DNA of 40,569 nt from Candidatus Heimdallarchaeota archaeon B3_Heim. GTDB taxonomy: Archaea > Asgardarchaeota > Heimdallarchaeia > Hodarchaeales > Hodarchaeaceae. Of the stretch, positions 33,470 through 40,569 are shown in pieces (positions within the stretch are counted from its first letter, which is position 1; every line of letters starts with the position of its first letter). Location: positions 1 through 40,569 of the forward strand of contig NJBF01000036.1 of assembly GCA_003144275.1 (NCBI GenBank). Direction: 5' to 3'. The translations under genes were made by a program, and so were the position numbers. The notes under the pieces were generated by a model. The model saw only the letters and a list, made by a program, of their open reading frames with translations, had not been told where the DNA came from and made no database searches.

Positions 33470-34566
33470 ATACTCCTCCTCTGCAAAGAAGCAATTTCGT
33501 CTAATTGCTCTTTTAGATGCCATGGAAGGTCACTATAAACATCCGAAAAAAGAGTTTCTAAGGCTGGAGGCCTATATTCTTCTGCTTTGGCAATTAAAGT
33601 GTTGATTTCTATATCAAAAGAAGATCGAATCTTGTTTGTTTGGCCATTCTTAAGGAATTTCTTCGAAATTAAATATTTTTCAAATCGTTTTATCGGATCT
33701 AGTTTCAACCATTTCTCAAGATCTTTCTTTGGACGATATCGAGTAGGATCATCCGAAGATGTATGGGGACCTGCGCGGTACGTAACAGCTTCAATAAAAG
33801 TAGGCCCTTCTCCAGCCCTAGCACGCTTGGCTGCTTCGAATACTGCATGATAGACAGCAAGAATATCATTCCCATCTATTTGGATTCCTGGTAATCCATA
33901 TCCTTTAGCTTTATCTGCGAGAGAAGCTGCACCAGTCTGCTTTGATAGAGGAACTGAGATAGCCCAATGATTGTTCTGACAAAAAAAGATCGTTGGTGTC
34001 TTAAATACTGCACCAAAATTTAATCCAGAGTGAAAATCACTTGAAGATGTCGCTCCATCGCCAAAAAAGACAATATTAACGATTTTTTCTTTTAAGTACT
34101 TATATGCGAATCCTGCTCCAGCTGCTTGGATTATTTGTGTACCAATGGGCGCTGAAGGATTGACATATCGATATTTTTTGGATCCAAAGAGTCCAGGTAA
34201 TCTTCGACCTTTTTGGGGATCTTTTTCATTAATGAACCAGTGATTTACCAGATCAACTAAAGGAAACCCGCGGTAAAATGCCATTCCAGGTTCACGATAT
34301 GCAGGGAAAATCCAATCTTCTGAATTTAATGCCGCAACAGCTCCTATCTGAGTCGCCTCTTGTCCTGTACTTGGAATACTAAAGCTAATTCTTCCTTGAC
34401 GCTGCAAACGCATACCTTTTTCATCTAAAAGACGAACAAGGATCATATATTCAAACATCTTCACCAATTTTCTTTCGGGAATATTAGGCTCGAGCTCAGG
34501 ATGATTATTTCCCGAGGAATCTAAGATTTGCAACATACTCACGGTAGTATCCCTCATGATGTACAT
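33466..34566 (-). CDS. 2-oxoacid dehydrogenase E1 alpha
   Basis: Alpha subunit of E1, 366 residues, first gene of the complex operon. It shows the substrate region FPAYREPG, LFGSKKYRYVNPSAPIGTQ, and the thiamine-diphosphate motif GDGATSSSDFHSGLNFGAVF ending in NN (GDG-X-NN), followed by YGLPGIQIDGND. These mark the branched-chain or pyruvate type; archaeal complexes of this class (Thermoplasma) prefer branched-chain 2-oxoacids, so the substrate stays open. ATG 34566 has no ribosome binding site. GATATTAAC around 34577-34585 would suit a leaderless start at ATG 34557. Confidence 0.93.
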   Translation of the reverse strand: MYIMRDTTVSMLQILDSSGNNHPELEPNIPERKLVKMFEYMILVRLLDEKGMRLQRQGRISFSIPSTGQEATQIGAVAALNSEDWIFPAYREPGMAFYRGFPLVDLVNHWFINEKDPQKGRRLPGLFGSKKYRYVNPSAPIGTQIIQAAGAGFAYKYLKEKIVNIVFFGDGATSSSDFHSGLNFGAVFKTPTIFFCQNNHWAISVPLSKQTGAASLADKAKGYGLPGIQIDGNDILAVYHAVFEAAKRARAGEGPTFIEAVTYRAGPHTSSDDPTRYRPKKDLEKWLKLDPIKRFEKYLISKKFLKNGQTNKIRSSFDIEINTLIAKAEEYRPPALETLFSDVYSDLPWHLKEQLDEIASLQRRSI

Positions 34567-34724
34567 CTTAACGATAGTTAATATCTCTTCATGGGTGGTT
34601 TTCGTAAAAAGAAGGCACGGTAGACCAAGTTTTTCTTTTTCGTAATCAAAAAAACTTAAACAAATGACCGAGCTCTTTTATTTGGTAAATGGAGTGTCAA
34701 TCCCTTTACAATGTTAATTGATTC

Positions 34725-34937
34725 GTGTATCTAAAGTTTGGTGACCTTGTTTTGGTTCATACGGAAAAGAATGAAGCTCAAAGGACTGATTCAGCTATTT
34801 TAGAAAGATTTTCAAGTGAAGAACTTTGGATTCTATTTGTAAAAAAGAAATGTCAAGAGTGTAACCTACCTGTAGATAAATGCAATGTACTTAAAGCACG
34901 AGAATGCTACGATGAGTGGTTCCAGAGTTGCGATTAG
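34725..34937 (+). CDS. Small cysteine-rich protein
   Basis: A 70-residue protein, beta-rich in the first half (YLKFGDLVLVHTEKNE) and cysteine-rich at the end: KKCQECNLPVDKCNV followed by ARECYDEWFQSCD. CxxC plus three or four further Cys suggests a bound zinc or an Fe-S cluster. GTG 34725 is the only start in frame and has no ribosome binding site. It lies in the divergent space between the E1alpha operon and converges on rpiA with a 9-base gap. Function unknown. Confidence 0.5.
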   Translation: MYLKFGDLVLVHTEKNEAQRTDSAILERFSSEELWILFVKKKCQECNLPVDKCNVLKARECYDEWFQSCD

Positions 34938-34946
34938 GGTTGAGAG

Positions 34947-35669
34947 TCAAGATTTGAATCCTTGCTTACTTAGAATTTTAACACGACCATTTTTTTCTCC
35001 AATATAGGCTTTATTCACCATATTTATGAATAATCCTGAATCTACTACCCCAGTTAAGACTTTTAGTTGCGAAGAGAGCTTTTCTGGATCAGATATTTTT
35101 CCAAAATCTACATCCAATATGAAGTTTCCATTATCAGTAATTAGAGGGCCAATTTTCGCAAGTCCTTGCCTTAATTTTGCTTTTCCCCCCATTTTCTCAA
35201 GTTTTTGTACAAGTGGGATATGAGCTTCAGGAATTATCTCAACAGGAACCCCTTGTACCCAATACTCACCCAATTGGGAGGAATTTTTCTGCCAATCAGC
35301 GATGATGATCAGCTTTTTGGCACTTTCAGCAACAATTTTCTCCTGAACTAAACATCCTCCACCCCCCTTGATTACATTTAAATCTGATGTAATTTCATCT
35401 GCTCCATCTATTGCTAAGTCCAGTGTTGGAAATTGATCTAATGATCCAAGTGGTAATCCTTCGTCTATAATTAACTTCTTCGCTTGATAAGAAGTTGGTA
35501 TACAAGTAATATTCCAGCCGTTCTTAGCAACGAGGGCAGCTAACTCACGAACAGCGTAAATAATTGTTGATCCACTACCCACCCCAATTATTACGTTATC
35601 ACGTAGATTCTCCTTTACCGCTAACTTAGCTGCCTCTCTCTTGGCTCTTTCAACTGATTCTGGGTTCAT
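34947..35669 (-). CDS. rpiA: Ribose-5-phosphate isomerase A
   Basis: Interconverts ribose 5-phosphate and ribulose 5-phosphate. Full-length (240 residues) RpiA: phosphate loop GVGSGSTIIYAV, DLAIDGADEI with catalytic Asp, and KGGGGCLVQEKIVAESAKKLIIIAD with the catalytic Glu/Lys region. GAGGA 6 bases before ATG 35669 supports the start. With 6-phosphogluconate dehydrogenase at 7219 and Pgi at 25948 it supplies pentose phosphates. It lies 47 bases downstream of the acyl-CoA synthetase on the same strand, perhaps in one transcript. Confidence 0.95.
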   Translation of the reverse strand: MNPESVERAKREAAKLAVKENLRDNVIIGVGSGSTIIYAVRELAALVAKNGWNITCIPTSYQAKKLIIDEGLPLGSLDQFPTLDLAIDGADEITSDLNVIKGGGGCLVQEKIVAESAKKLIIIADWQKNSSQLGEYWVQGVPVEIIPEAHIPLVQKLEKMGGKAKLRQGLAKIGPLITDNGNFILDVDFGKISDPEKLSSQLKVLTGVVDSGLFINMVNKAYIGEKNGRVKILSKQGFKS

Positions 35670-35716
35670 AAGAAATCCTCATAGTTTGATTTCCAACTCC
35701 CCTCTACCCCCTTGAG

Positions 35717-37483
35717 TTACTCTCGTGATCGTTCCTCATCTTTTAAGACGCGTCTTAATACCTTCCCGATGTCTGACAGAGGTAATTGCGAACGTATCTC
35801 TATGTAACGCTCATCATACGGTTGTTTGTATTTTACTAATTTTCTTCGAGAATACTCCAAAATTTCTTCTTTAGTTAAATCACTATTTGGTTTTGGGACT
35901 ATATAGAGTTTTACAGTTTCACCTACTGAAGGGTGAGATACCCCAATACACGCAGCATTAGAAATTTTTGGATGTTCTATCAAAACCTCTTCAATTTCTC
36001 GTGGATAGGCTTTAAATCCTCCAACATTAATTAAATCCTTTTTTCTATCAGTTATATAGAAATAAAAGTCCGAATCATACTTACCAATATCACCAGTGAG
36101 AAAATATCTTTTCCCATCAATATCCCTCATGACTTCAGCCGTTTCTTCAGGTCTCTTGTAATATCCTTTCATTACCTGAGGTCCAGAAATTGCTATTTCT
36201 CCTTCCATGTCGATTCCTAGTTGTTTTGTGCCTGTTTCAATATCAAGGATAATTGATTCTGTATCAGGAACTGGAATCCCGACAGACCCATCTTTTTTCA
36301 GGGGTGTATCTGTTCCTGGAGCTGGAGACATTGGAATGATGTGAGAAACAGGAGATGTTTCAGTCAAACCGTATCCTTCGGCAAGATTAGCTCCAGATAT
36401 GGCTTCGAATTCCTGTAAAACTGAAACCGGTAATGGAGCTGCCCCACTTGTACTTGTCAATAAGAAGCTCAAATCATATTTCTTCAAATCTGGATGATTG
36501 AGTAAAGCCATGTAGAGAGTGGGTACTGTGTTGAAAATTTGTACCTTATATTTTTCCAGGAGATACAGAATTTGACTGAACCTATTTTCACGGGGATCGA
36601 GCATTAAAACCATGAGGCCCCCAAAAAATATTCCTAAGTTCATAGATGTTGTCGCTCCATAACTGTGGAAAAAGGGTAGACTGCCAATTCCAATTACTGT
36701 TCCGCGTTCTGGAGCTGGATCCATCCATACTGAACACTGTATCACATTACTTACAAGATTTCTATTTGTTAACATGGCTCCTTTAGGTGTACCAGTTGTT
36801 CCTCCTGTGAACATAATTACAGCAACATCGTCAGGTTTAATTGTAACTTTTGGACGTCCTTTGGGGTTATACTTTTCAAATATATCTTTCATATAGATAT
36901 CTCGGGAATCTAACTTACTGATTTTCCCCATCAATCCGCCTAAAAATCCTTTTATCTTAGAAAGGTAGGGTTTAACGCTAGCTACCACAATAAATTCCAA
37001 AGGAATTTTTCCCTCATCCCTTACTGCCTTACAAGTTTCATAAGGAGAAGCACTTGCTGTTATCATATCTGCACACACAATTCCACGTGCTTCACTTTGG
37101 ATAACTTGTCCAGCTAGCTCACTCGCTGGATATTGGAAATTCAAGCTCACTACTGTTGCACCTGCTTTTAAAATTCCATAATAAGCTACTACAAACTCCA
37201 CCATATTTGGGAGAAATACTGCAATTTTATCTCCTTGCTGAATTCCCTTTTCTACTAAAAAGGAAGCGAACCTATCAGTTTGGTCGCCTAATTCAGCATA
37301 TCTAACACGTGCAATTTTGTCAAAACTAGTTGTTTCCAGCACAAGAGCATCATTTTCAGGAAAATCTTTTACCGCATCATCTAAAAATTGAAAAAGAGGG
37401 ATTTCTGGATACTCTATATGTTTTGGAACTTTTTCTGGGTATAACGGAATATCATCTGGAGTGACCATTTCGAACAACACCAT
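35717..37483 (-). CDS. Acyl-CoA synthetase (AMP-forming)
   Basis: Activates a fatty or other carboxylic acid via acyl-AMP to acyl-CoA. About 588 residues with all core motifs: the ATP loop MFTGGTTGTPKGAMLTN, YGLTETSPVSH, YFLTGDIGKY, the hinge Asp/Arg/Lys region DRKKDLINVGGFKAYP and the catalytic Lys in SDIGKVLRR. The pattern is closest to long-chain acyl-CoA ligases. The frame is open back to a TTG at 37588; I prefer ATG 37483 because family similarity begins shortly after it, though ATG 37468 is equally possible. A TATA-like box at 37608-37616 would give a leader of about 100 bases or support the TTG. It probably feeds acyl-CoA metabolism with the thioesterase at 15264. Confidence 0.88.
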   Translation of the reverse strand: MVLFEMVTPDDIPLYPEKVPKHIEYPEIPLFQFLDDAVKDFPENDALVLETTSFDKIARVRYAELGDQTDRFASFLVEKGIQQGDKIAVFLPNMVEFVVAYYGILKAGATVVSLNFQYPASELAGQVIQSEARGIVCADMITASASPYETCKAVRDEGKIPLEFIVVASVKPYLSKIKGFLGGLMGKISKLDSRDIYMKDIFEKYNPKGRPKVTIKPDDVAVIMFTGGTTGTPKGAMLTNRNLVSNVIQCSVWMDPAPERGTVIGIGSLPFFHSYGATTSMNLGIFFGGLMVLMLDPRENRFSQILYLLEKYKVQIFNTVPTLYMALLNHPDLKKYDLSFLLTSTSGAAPLPVSVLQEFEAISGANLAEGYGLTETSPVSHIIPMSPAPGTDTPLKKDGSVGIPVPDTESIILDIETGTKQLGIDMEGEIAISGPQVMKGYYKRPEETAEVMRDIDGKRYFLTGDIGKYDSDFYFYITDRKKDLINVGGFKAYPREIEEVLIEHPKISNAACIGVSHPSVGETVKLYIVPKPNSDLTKEEILEYSRRKLVKYKQPYDERYIEIRSQLPLSDIGKVLRRVLKDEERSRE

Positions 37484-37607
37484 TAATTTGTATAGATTTG
37501 TTTTCCTAATGTGGGATAAGTGGCTATTAATAAAGTTAATCGCTACCTTAACTCTGCGTGAAGGCTGGTTAACGTTTAATAATCCCAATTAGGGATTCTA
37601 AATAGTT

Positions 37608-37616
37608 TGTTTAAAT
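37608..37616 (-). promoter_or_regulatory. TATA box upstream of the acyl-CoA synthetase
   Basis: Minus strand TATTTAAAC, a near-consensus archaeal TATA. It predicts a transcript start near 37586. Confidence 0.4.
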
Positions 37617-37646
37617 AAGAAAAAAGAATTTGGAAATGGAAAAGAT

Positions 37647-37787
37647 CTAATGCCAATGCCATTTATCCGTAGGCTCGATCTTAGGTTCCAATCCATACTT
37701 TACTTCCAAAGGATGAAGATTTTCTTTTTTGTGCAATCCCTTCTGAAGAATCACATCATCCGCCTTTTTATCAGTACTTGGTTCCAC
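37647..37787 (-). CDS. 46-residue protein, function unknown
   Basis: A minus-strand frame from GTG 37787 to TAG 37647. It is rich in Lys, Glu and Pro and ends in an unusual aromatic/His cluster: HPLEVKYGLEPKIEP then TDKWHWH. AGGA lies about 10 bases before the GTG. The composition, with two Trp and a regular Pro-Lys pattern, looks like real protein and not a random frame in AT-rich DNA. The HWH end could bind a metal. No family recognised. It sits before the promoter of the acyl-CoA synthetase on the same strand. Confidence 0.4.
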   Translation of the reverse strand: MEPSTDKKADDVILQKGLHKKENLHPLEVKYGLEPKIEPTDKWHWH

Positions 37788-38025
37788 CTTTTCTCATTCC
37801 TGGGCCTTTGTTAGTATTTTGCTCTCTCAAAGGCCCGAGAAATAGTGGAGTAATTCTACTAATAAAGAACGTTACTACCTAAGTGCTACTAGGTCGAATT
37901 AGTGGAAATTGGAAACAATTATAAAGCAAGATGAGTGTAATTTCAAGTCAGGAACAAAAATCTGATTTTTCACTCGTCCTTGGTAAGTTCTTTTTAGTCC
38001 CTTCTAATTCTCTCGTAACTGTTGA

Positions 38026-39450
38026 ATGATAGTGCCTCCTCGAATTAAAGAAACGAAAGATCCCGTGAAACTTGTACGATCTGGAATCTTTGCACTTAAT
38101 AACAAAAAATGGAAAAAAGCTGTAAGGAAATTCGAGCTCGCATTAAATGATGAAGAAATACAAAATAATGCGATTGTTTGGGCTAACTACGGTATTGCTC
38201 TCACTAATTTGAAACAACTATCTAAAGCACTTAGTGCTTTTTCAGCAGCTGTTCAAATTGACAGCAAAAATGATGCATTTTGGTTAAAAAAAGGTCTTGT
38301 AGAATATCAAATGGAGCTCAATCGGGAGGCAGAAAAAAGTTTCAATCGTGCTGTAAAACTTAACAAGACGAATGATGAAATTCCTATCCTTATATCCCGA
38401 AGTCTACAGAAACAAGAGGAGTTCAAGAAAGCTATCAAGGTATTAGAATCTGCTAGAAAGAAATATCCTAATTCTGCAAAAATACCTATAGAACTTGCAA
38501 GAATCTGGGAAAATCAGGAACAAGGGGAGAAATCAGTAGCTGTTCTTCACAACGCACTAAAGGAGACAAACCATCCCGATCCTGGACTCCTTCTGGGACA
38601 AATACTATTAGATGATCAAGAATATGAAAAAGCGATTGATATCTATTCATTGGTGTTAGAACGTTTTCCAGATTCATATCATGCTCAATATGGTATTGGA
38701 GTTGGGTATCATGCCACAAAAAAATATCAGAAAGCGTTAGATAATTATCGAAGCGTAATAACCAAGTACCGATCAACTAAACCTCCTCAAAGTCTTTACA
38801 TTAACATTGCACGAGTACTTAGAGAGATGAAGAGGCCAAAAGAAGCAATAGATGCACTATTCCGAGCTAAAAAACTTGGAAAATCATCATTAGAGATTTC
38901 TCTTTTACTGGCAGATCTTTACATCGATACTAATCGTCCAGATAGAGCTAAACTATCATTAGAGGATAGTATTCAGATGAATAAGACAAATCCTGCTCTA
39001 CGATATTATCTGGGTATGACTTACATTCAATTGGAGTCGTTTAGTGAAGCTAAAAGGTGTTTTAAACAAAGTATTGAGTTAGATTCTTCTTTTCAGGAAA
39101 GTAAGATTCAACTAGCTAAGCTTGCTATTCGTGAAAAAAAATATCAAGAGGCATATTCGATAGTAAGTGAAATTGTCAAAGTCGACCCTAATCATCTCAC
39201 AGCTAAACGTCTTACTGCTCAATTAGCGTTTGATTTGAGAGATTTTCGTCGCACGATTGACTTAATCCAACCAATGGTAGAAAAAGACCCTTCTCAGATA
39301 AAAGATCTTGAGATGTTGTTAAATGCATGGCTTGTCCTTAGTCAGCCTGAAAAAGCGCATAAATTTATGGATGAGCTCTTAGAAGTTGATAAAGGTTTGA
39401 GGACTCAACTTAAATCTATTGCATTTTTTGATCAGTTCTTGAATAAGTAG
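38026..39450 (+). CDS. Tetratricopeptide repeat protein
   Basis: A 474-residue protein made almost entirely of TPR units of 34 residues, about twelve of them. The W-LG-Y-A-F-P pattern is clear in VWANYGIALTNLKQLSKALS, AFWLKKGLVEYQMELNREAE and ALRYYLGMTYIQLESFSEAK. No other domain, signal peptide or membrane segment is visible, so it is a cytosolic scaffold for protein contacts. ATG 38026 has no ribosome binding site; GTG 38032 is an alternative. The HAD gene begins 10 bases after its stop, so the two are likely one transcript. Confidence 0.88.
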   Translation: MIVPPRIKETKDPVKLVRSGIFALNNKKWKKAVRKFELALNDEEIQNNAIVWANYGIALTNLKQLSKALSAFSAAVQIDSKNDAFWLKKGLVEYQMELNREAEKSFNRAVKLNKTNDEIPILISRSLQKQEEFKKAIKVLESARKKYPNSAKIPIELARIWENQEQGEKSVAVLHNALKETNHPDPGLLLGQILLDDQEYEKAIDIYSLVLERFPDSYHAQYGIGVGYHATKKYQKALDNYRSVITKYRSTKPPQSLYINIARVLREMKRPKEAIDALFRAKKLGKSSLEISLLLADLYIDTNRPDRAKLSLEDSIQMNKTNPALRYYLGMTYIQLESFSEAKRCFKQSIELDSSFQESKIQLAKLAIREKKYQEAYSIVSEIVKVDPNHLTAKRLTAQLAFDLRDFRRTIDLIQPMVEKDPSQIKDLEMLLNAWLVLSQPEKAHKFMDELLEVDKGLRTQLKSIAFFDQFLNK

Positions 39451-39460
39451 GTAGCTAAAA

Positions 39461-39814
39461 TTGACCTTTAATTTAAGAGGAAAGACGCATATCTTAATGG
39501 ATTGTGATGGGGTAATATGGAGAGGGAATCAGGCAATTCCTGGAGCTAAAGAAGTACTAGAGAATTTAGAAAATCAGGGATATCATTTAGGTTTTGTGAC
39601 AAATAATTCAAGTCTGTCACGAAAGGGATTCTACCAGAAATTCGTCTCATTAGGTTTTCATCCAGAAAAATATCTCATCATTAATTCGGGGTATGGAGCA
39701 GCTGTTTATCTTAATAACAACAAAATAATTTCATTCATGAGGACAGAAAAAGAGGACATTTCCTGCAGTCCATGGAGACCTTTTGTTGACCATATCCTTC
39801 TGTTGCCATATTAA
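39461..39814 (+). pseudogene. HAD-family sugar phosphatase, truncated at a sequence junction
   Basis: The first 80-85 residues are a normal NagD/phosphoglycolate-phosphatase-type HAD protein: HILMDCDGVIWRGNQAIPGA with the nucleophile Asp, LGFVTNNSSLSRKGF with motif II Ser/Asn, and YLIINSGYGAAVYL. Family members are about 260 residues. Here, after about position 39720, the frame continues with unrelated residues (SFMRTEKEDISCSPW) and stops at 39814. The loss of similarity coincides with the change into eukaryote-like sequence, so the gene is most likely cut by an assembly junction and not by mutation. TTG 39461 has AGGT about 10 bases upstream. Confidence 0.75.
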
Positions 39815-39844
39815 GATTGTTATTAATATATATGTATGTCACAG

Positions 39845-39933
39845 GTGATGGCCCTGGCAGTGGCCGCAGCAGCAGTCGCAGTAGTGCCAGTAGCAGTTAC
39901 TCTCGTGGTAGCAAGAGGGCACCACGTCGATAA
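39845..39933 (+). CDS. Last exon of a eukaryotic RS-rich protein
   Basis: After ATATATGTATGTCACAG, which would serve as a 3' splice site, a frame with the first two bases completing a codon encodes 28 residues: DGPGSGRSSSRSSASSSYS followed by RGSKRAPRR and TAA. Arg/Ser dipeptides and the basic end recall tails of RNA-binding and splicing factors. The GC content is far above that of the archaeal genes. The gene identity is not known. The Ala/Val-rich frame on the same strand is a shadow of this exon. Confidence 0.45.
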
Positions 39934-40239
39934 ACAATGTTGAAGCCAAATAGAGTATTAGATGAAATTCTGGGTATGGGTCTGATACATTTACAAGACA
40001 CGCACACAAATTGTTGTATATCTACTGAGAAGAACAATTCCAAAAAGAGAGATAACTGGACTTGTAGCTGAGAGTTTGGGATGCCCCATTTATCATGCTT
40101 TGCATGGACCACCTACAATGACACATTGTAAATCCTTTTCTGTCCATTCTCAATTTTAATTTTCATGGAAAAGTGATGTTTAGCGTGAAAGGTATGCACT
40201 CAAGATGGCTTTTGCTAAGGCCGGTTTTATATAATTCCT

Positions 40240-40264
40240 TGTAAATAGCTTCACATTGTAAATA
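40240..40264 (+). promoter_or_regulatory. Two UGUAAAUA (Pumilio-type) motifs in the 3' untranslated region
   Basis: TGTAAATA occurs at 40240-40247 and again at 40257-40264, 17 bases apart; both match the PUF protein consensus UGUANAUA. They lie between the presumed exon and the polyadenylation signal, where such sites act in eukaryotic mRNAs. Confidence 0.3.
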
Positions 40265-40333
40265 CAGTCACATGAAAGTGTACTACATGTGGAGTCTCTG
40301 AACTTTGCCTGTGATTCTGTGGAATGTTTCATG

Positions 40334-40339
40334 AATAAA
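40334..40339 (+). terminator. Eukaryotic polyadenylation signal
   Basis: AATAAA followed after about 10-40 bases by a T/GT-rich stretch (GTCTATGTGCAATGTTTCTG), the normal arrangement of an animal polyadenylation site. About 400 bases after the presumed stop codon. Confidence 0.45.
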
Positions 40340-40569
40340 CAAATGTCAGTCTATGTGCAATGTTTCTGGCTTTCTCGCTGTTGTTAATCATTTCAATATT
40401 TCCACTGTGTACGGGAAATGAAAGTACAATTTGAATGAAAAGTTTGAAAAAGTCGCATATGAAATAGAGTAAAAAGATTTTTTTTGAATTTTTTTTTGAG
40501 TTTTGATGAAATAGAAGGAAAAGTTGCGATTATTTATTATATGCTAGAAAGTTGGATTACAAACAATTT

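Larger units (their letters stand above)
37589..38025. other. 437-base interval between acyl-CoA synthetase and TPR genes
   Basis: Holds the TATA-like box of the synthetase gene (37608-37616), the 46-codon minus-strand ORF at 37647-37787, and from 37850 onward the upstream region of the TPR gene, in which I see no clear TATA box or ribosome binding site. Confidence 0.5.
39740..40569. other. Eukaryote-like segment fused to the archaeal contig
   Basis: From somewhere between 39720 and 39840 the sequence changes character. It has no SD-led ORFs, a GC-rich block at 39845-39935, then long TG-rich untranslated-looking DNA with AATAAA. It reads as the end of an animal-type gene: intron, last exon, 3' untranslated region and flanking DNA. 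The exact junction cannot be fixed without reads. Confidence 0.6.

Noticed and set aside
39849..39944. Ala/Val-rich frame MALAVAAAAVAVV resembling a membrane segment
   Set aside because: It is the shifted reading of GGC/AGC/CGC repeats in the RS-rich exon; the RS frame, with Arg/Ser pairs and a basic end, is the sensible one.
39897..40112. 71-codon minus-strand frame in the right end
   Set aside because: It runs antisense through the presumed exon and 3' untranslated region, has no ribosome binding site, and its composition looks random.
1..40569. CRISPR arrays, rRNA, tRNA or complete insertion sequences
   Set aside because: No regularly spaced repeats, no rRNA-like blocks, no foldable cloverleaf and no intact transposase were seen on either strand.

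Overview
The window looks like an AT-rich archaeal genome fragment, most probably from an Asgard archaeon (Heimdallarchaeia-like), carrying about 40 kb of metabolic and accessory genes. This is an inference from several signs. There is an Arf-type small GTPase with a C-terminal winged-helix extension (18936-19847) and a longin-like protein (22131-22955), both typical of Asgard genomes. The promoters look archaeal: TATA boxes about 25-28 bases before apparently leaderless starts, mixed with Shine-Dalgarno (SD) led genes and many GTG/TTG starts. A DOMON surface protein ends in a PGF-CTERM-like tail. No ribosomal gene, tRNA, rRNA or CRISPR array is present to fix the taxonomy.

Layout. 338-3704: a small membrane protein converges on a two-gene minus-strand cassette, a cobalamin-binding radical SAM protein overlapping an ATP-grasp ligase. 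A clear TATA box and an 18-codon leader ORF precede it. 3937-8814: a DOMON surface protein, then a minus-strand run of cyclase-family hydrolase, 6-phosphogluconate dehydrogenase, flavoprotein disulfide reductase and TauE/SafE exporter. 9028-14348: a plus-strand sugar operon of glucose 1-dehydrogenase, GH63 glucosidase and GH13 amylase-like protein. 14351-25819: mostly single genes. They include a membrane protein with paired histidines, thioesterase, VOC protein, NadA, SRPBCC protein, the GTPase preceded by a TIGR04076 gene, isochorismatase-type hydrolase, DUF1801, the longin-like protein, a PNPOx/MarR pair with an operator-like promoter, an LRR protein and an acetyltransferase. 25948-28880: phosphoglucose isomerase, a membrane-anchored rhodanese, a start-less ferredoxin next to an A10 tract, and a DUF998 protein. 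28948-34566: lipoate-protein ligase converging on a complete 2-oxoacid dehydrogenase operon (E1alpha, E1beta, E2, E3). 34725-39450: small Cys-rich protein, RpiA, acyl-CoA synthetase, a 46-residue protein and a TPR protein.

The right end is different. A HAD-family sugar-phosphatase gene starts normally at 39461 but loses similarity to its family after about 80 residues. What follows (about 39740-40569) looks like animal or other eukaryotic DNA: a 3' splice site, a GC-rich final exon with an Arg/Ser-rich tail, two UGUAAAUA motifs and an AATAAA signal with a GT-rich region after it. I read this as an assembly chimera or contamination until long reads show otherwise.

Metabolic reading: glucosidases release glucose, glucose dehydrogenase oxidises it, and 6-phosphogluconate dehydrogenase, RpiA and Pgi supply pentose-phosphate steps. 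The 2-oxoacid dehydrogenase with LplA-type lipoylation and the acyl-CoA synthetase handle 2-oxoacids and fatty or other organic acids. The least explained pieces are the radical SAM/ATP-grasp cassette and the small-GTPase/longin genes. The ORF-poor, hairpin-rich interval at 15798-16453 may be a decayed mobile element.
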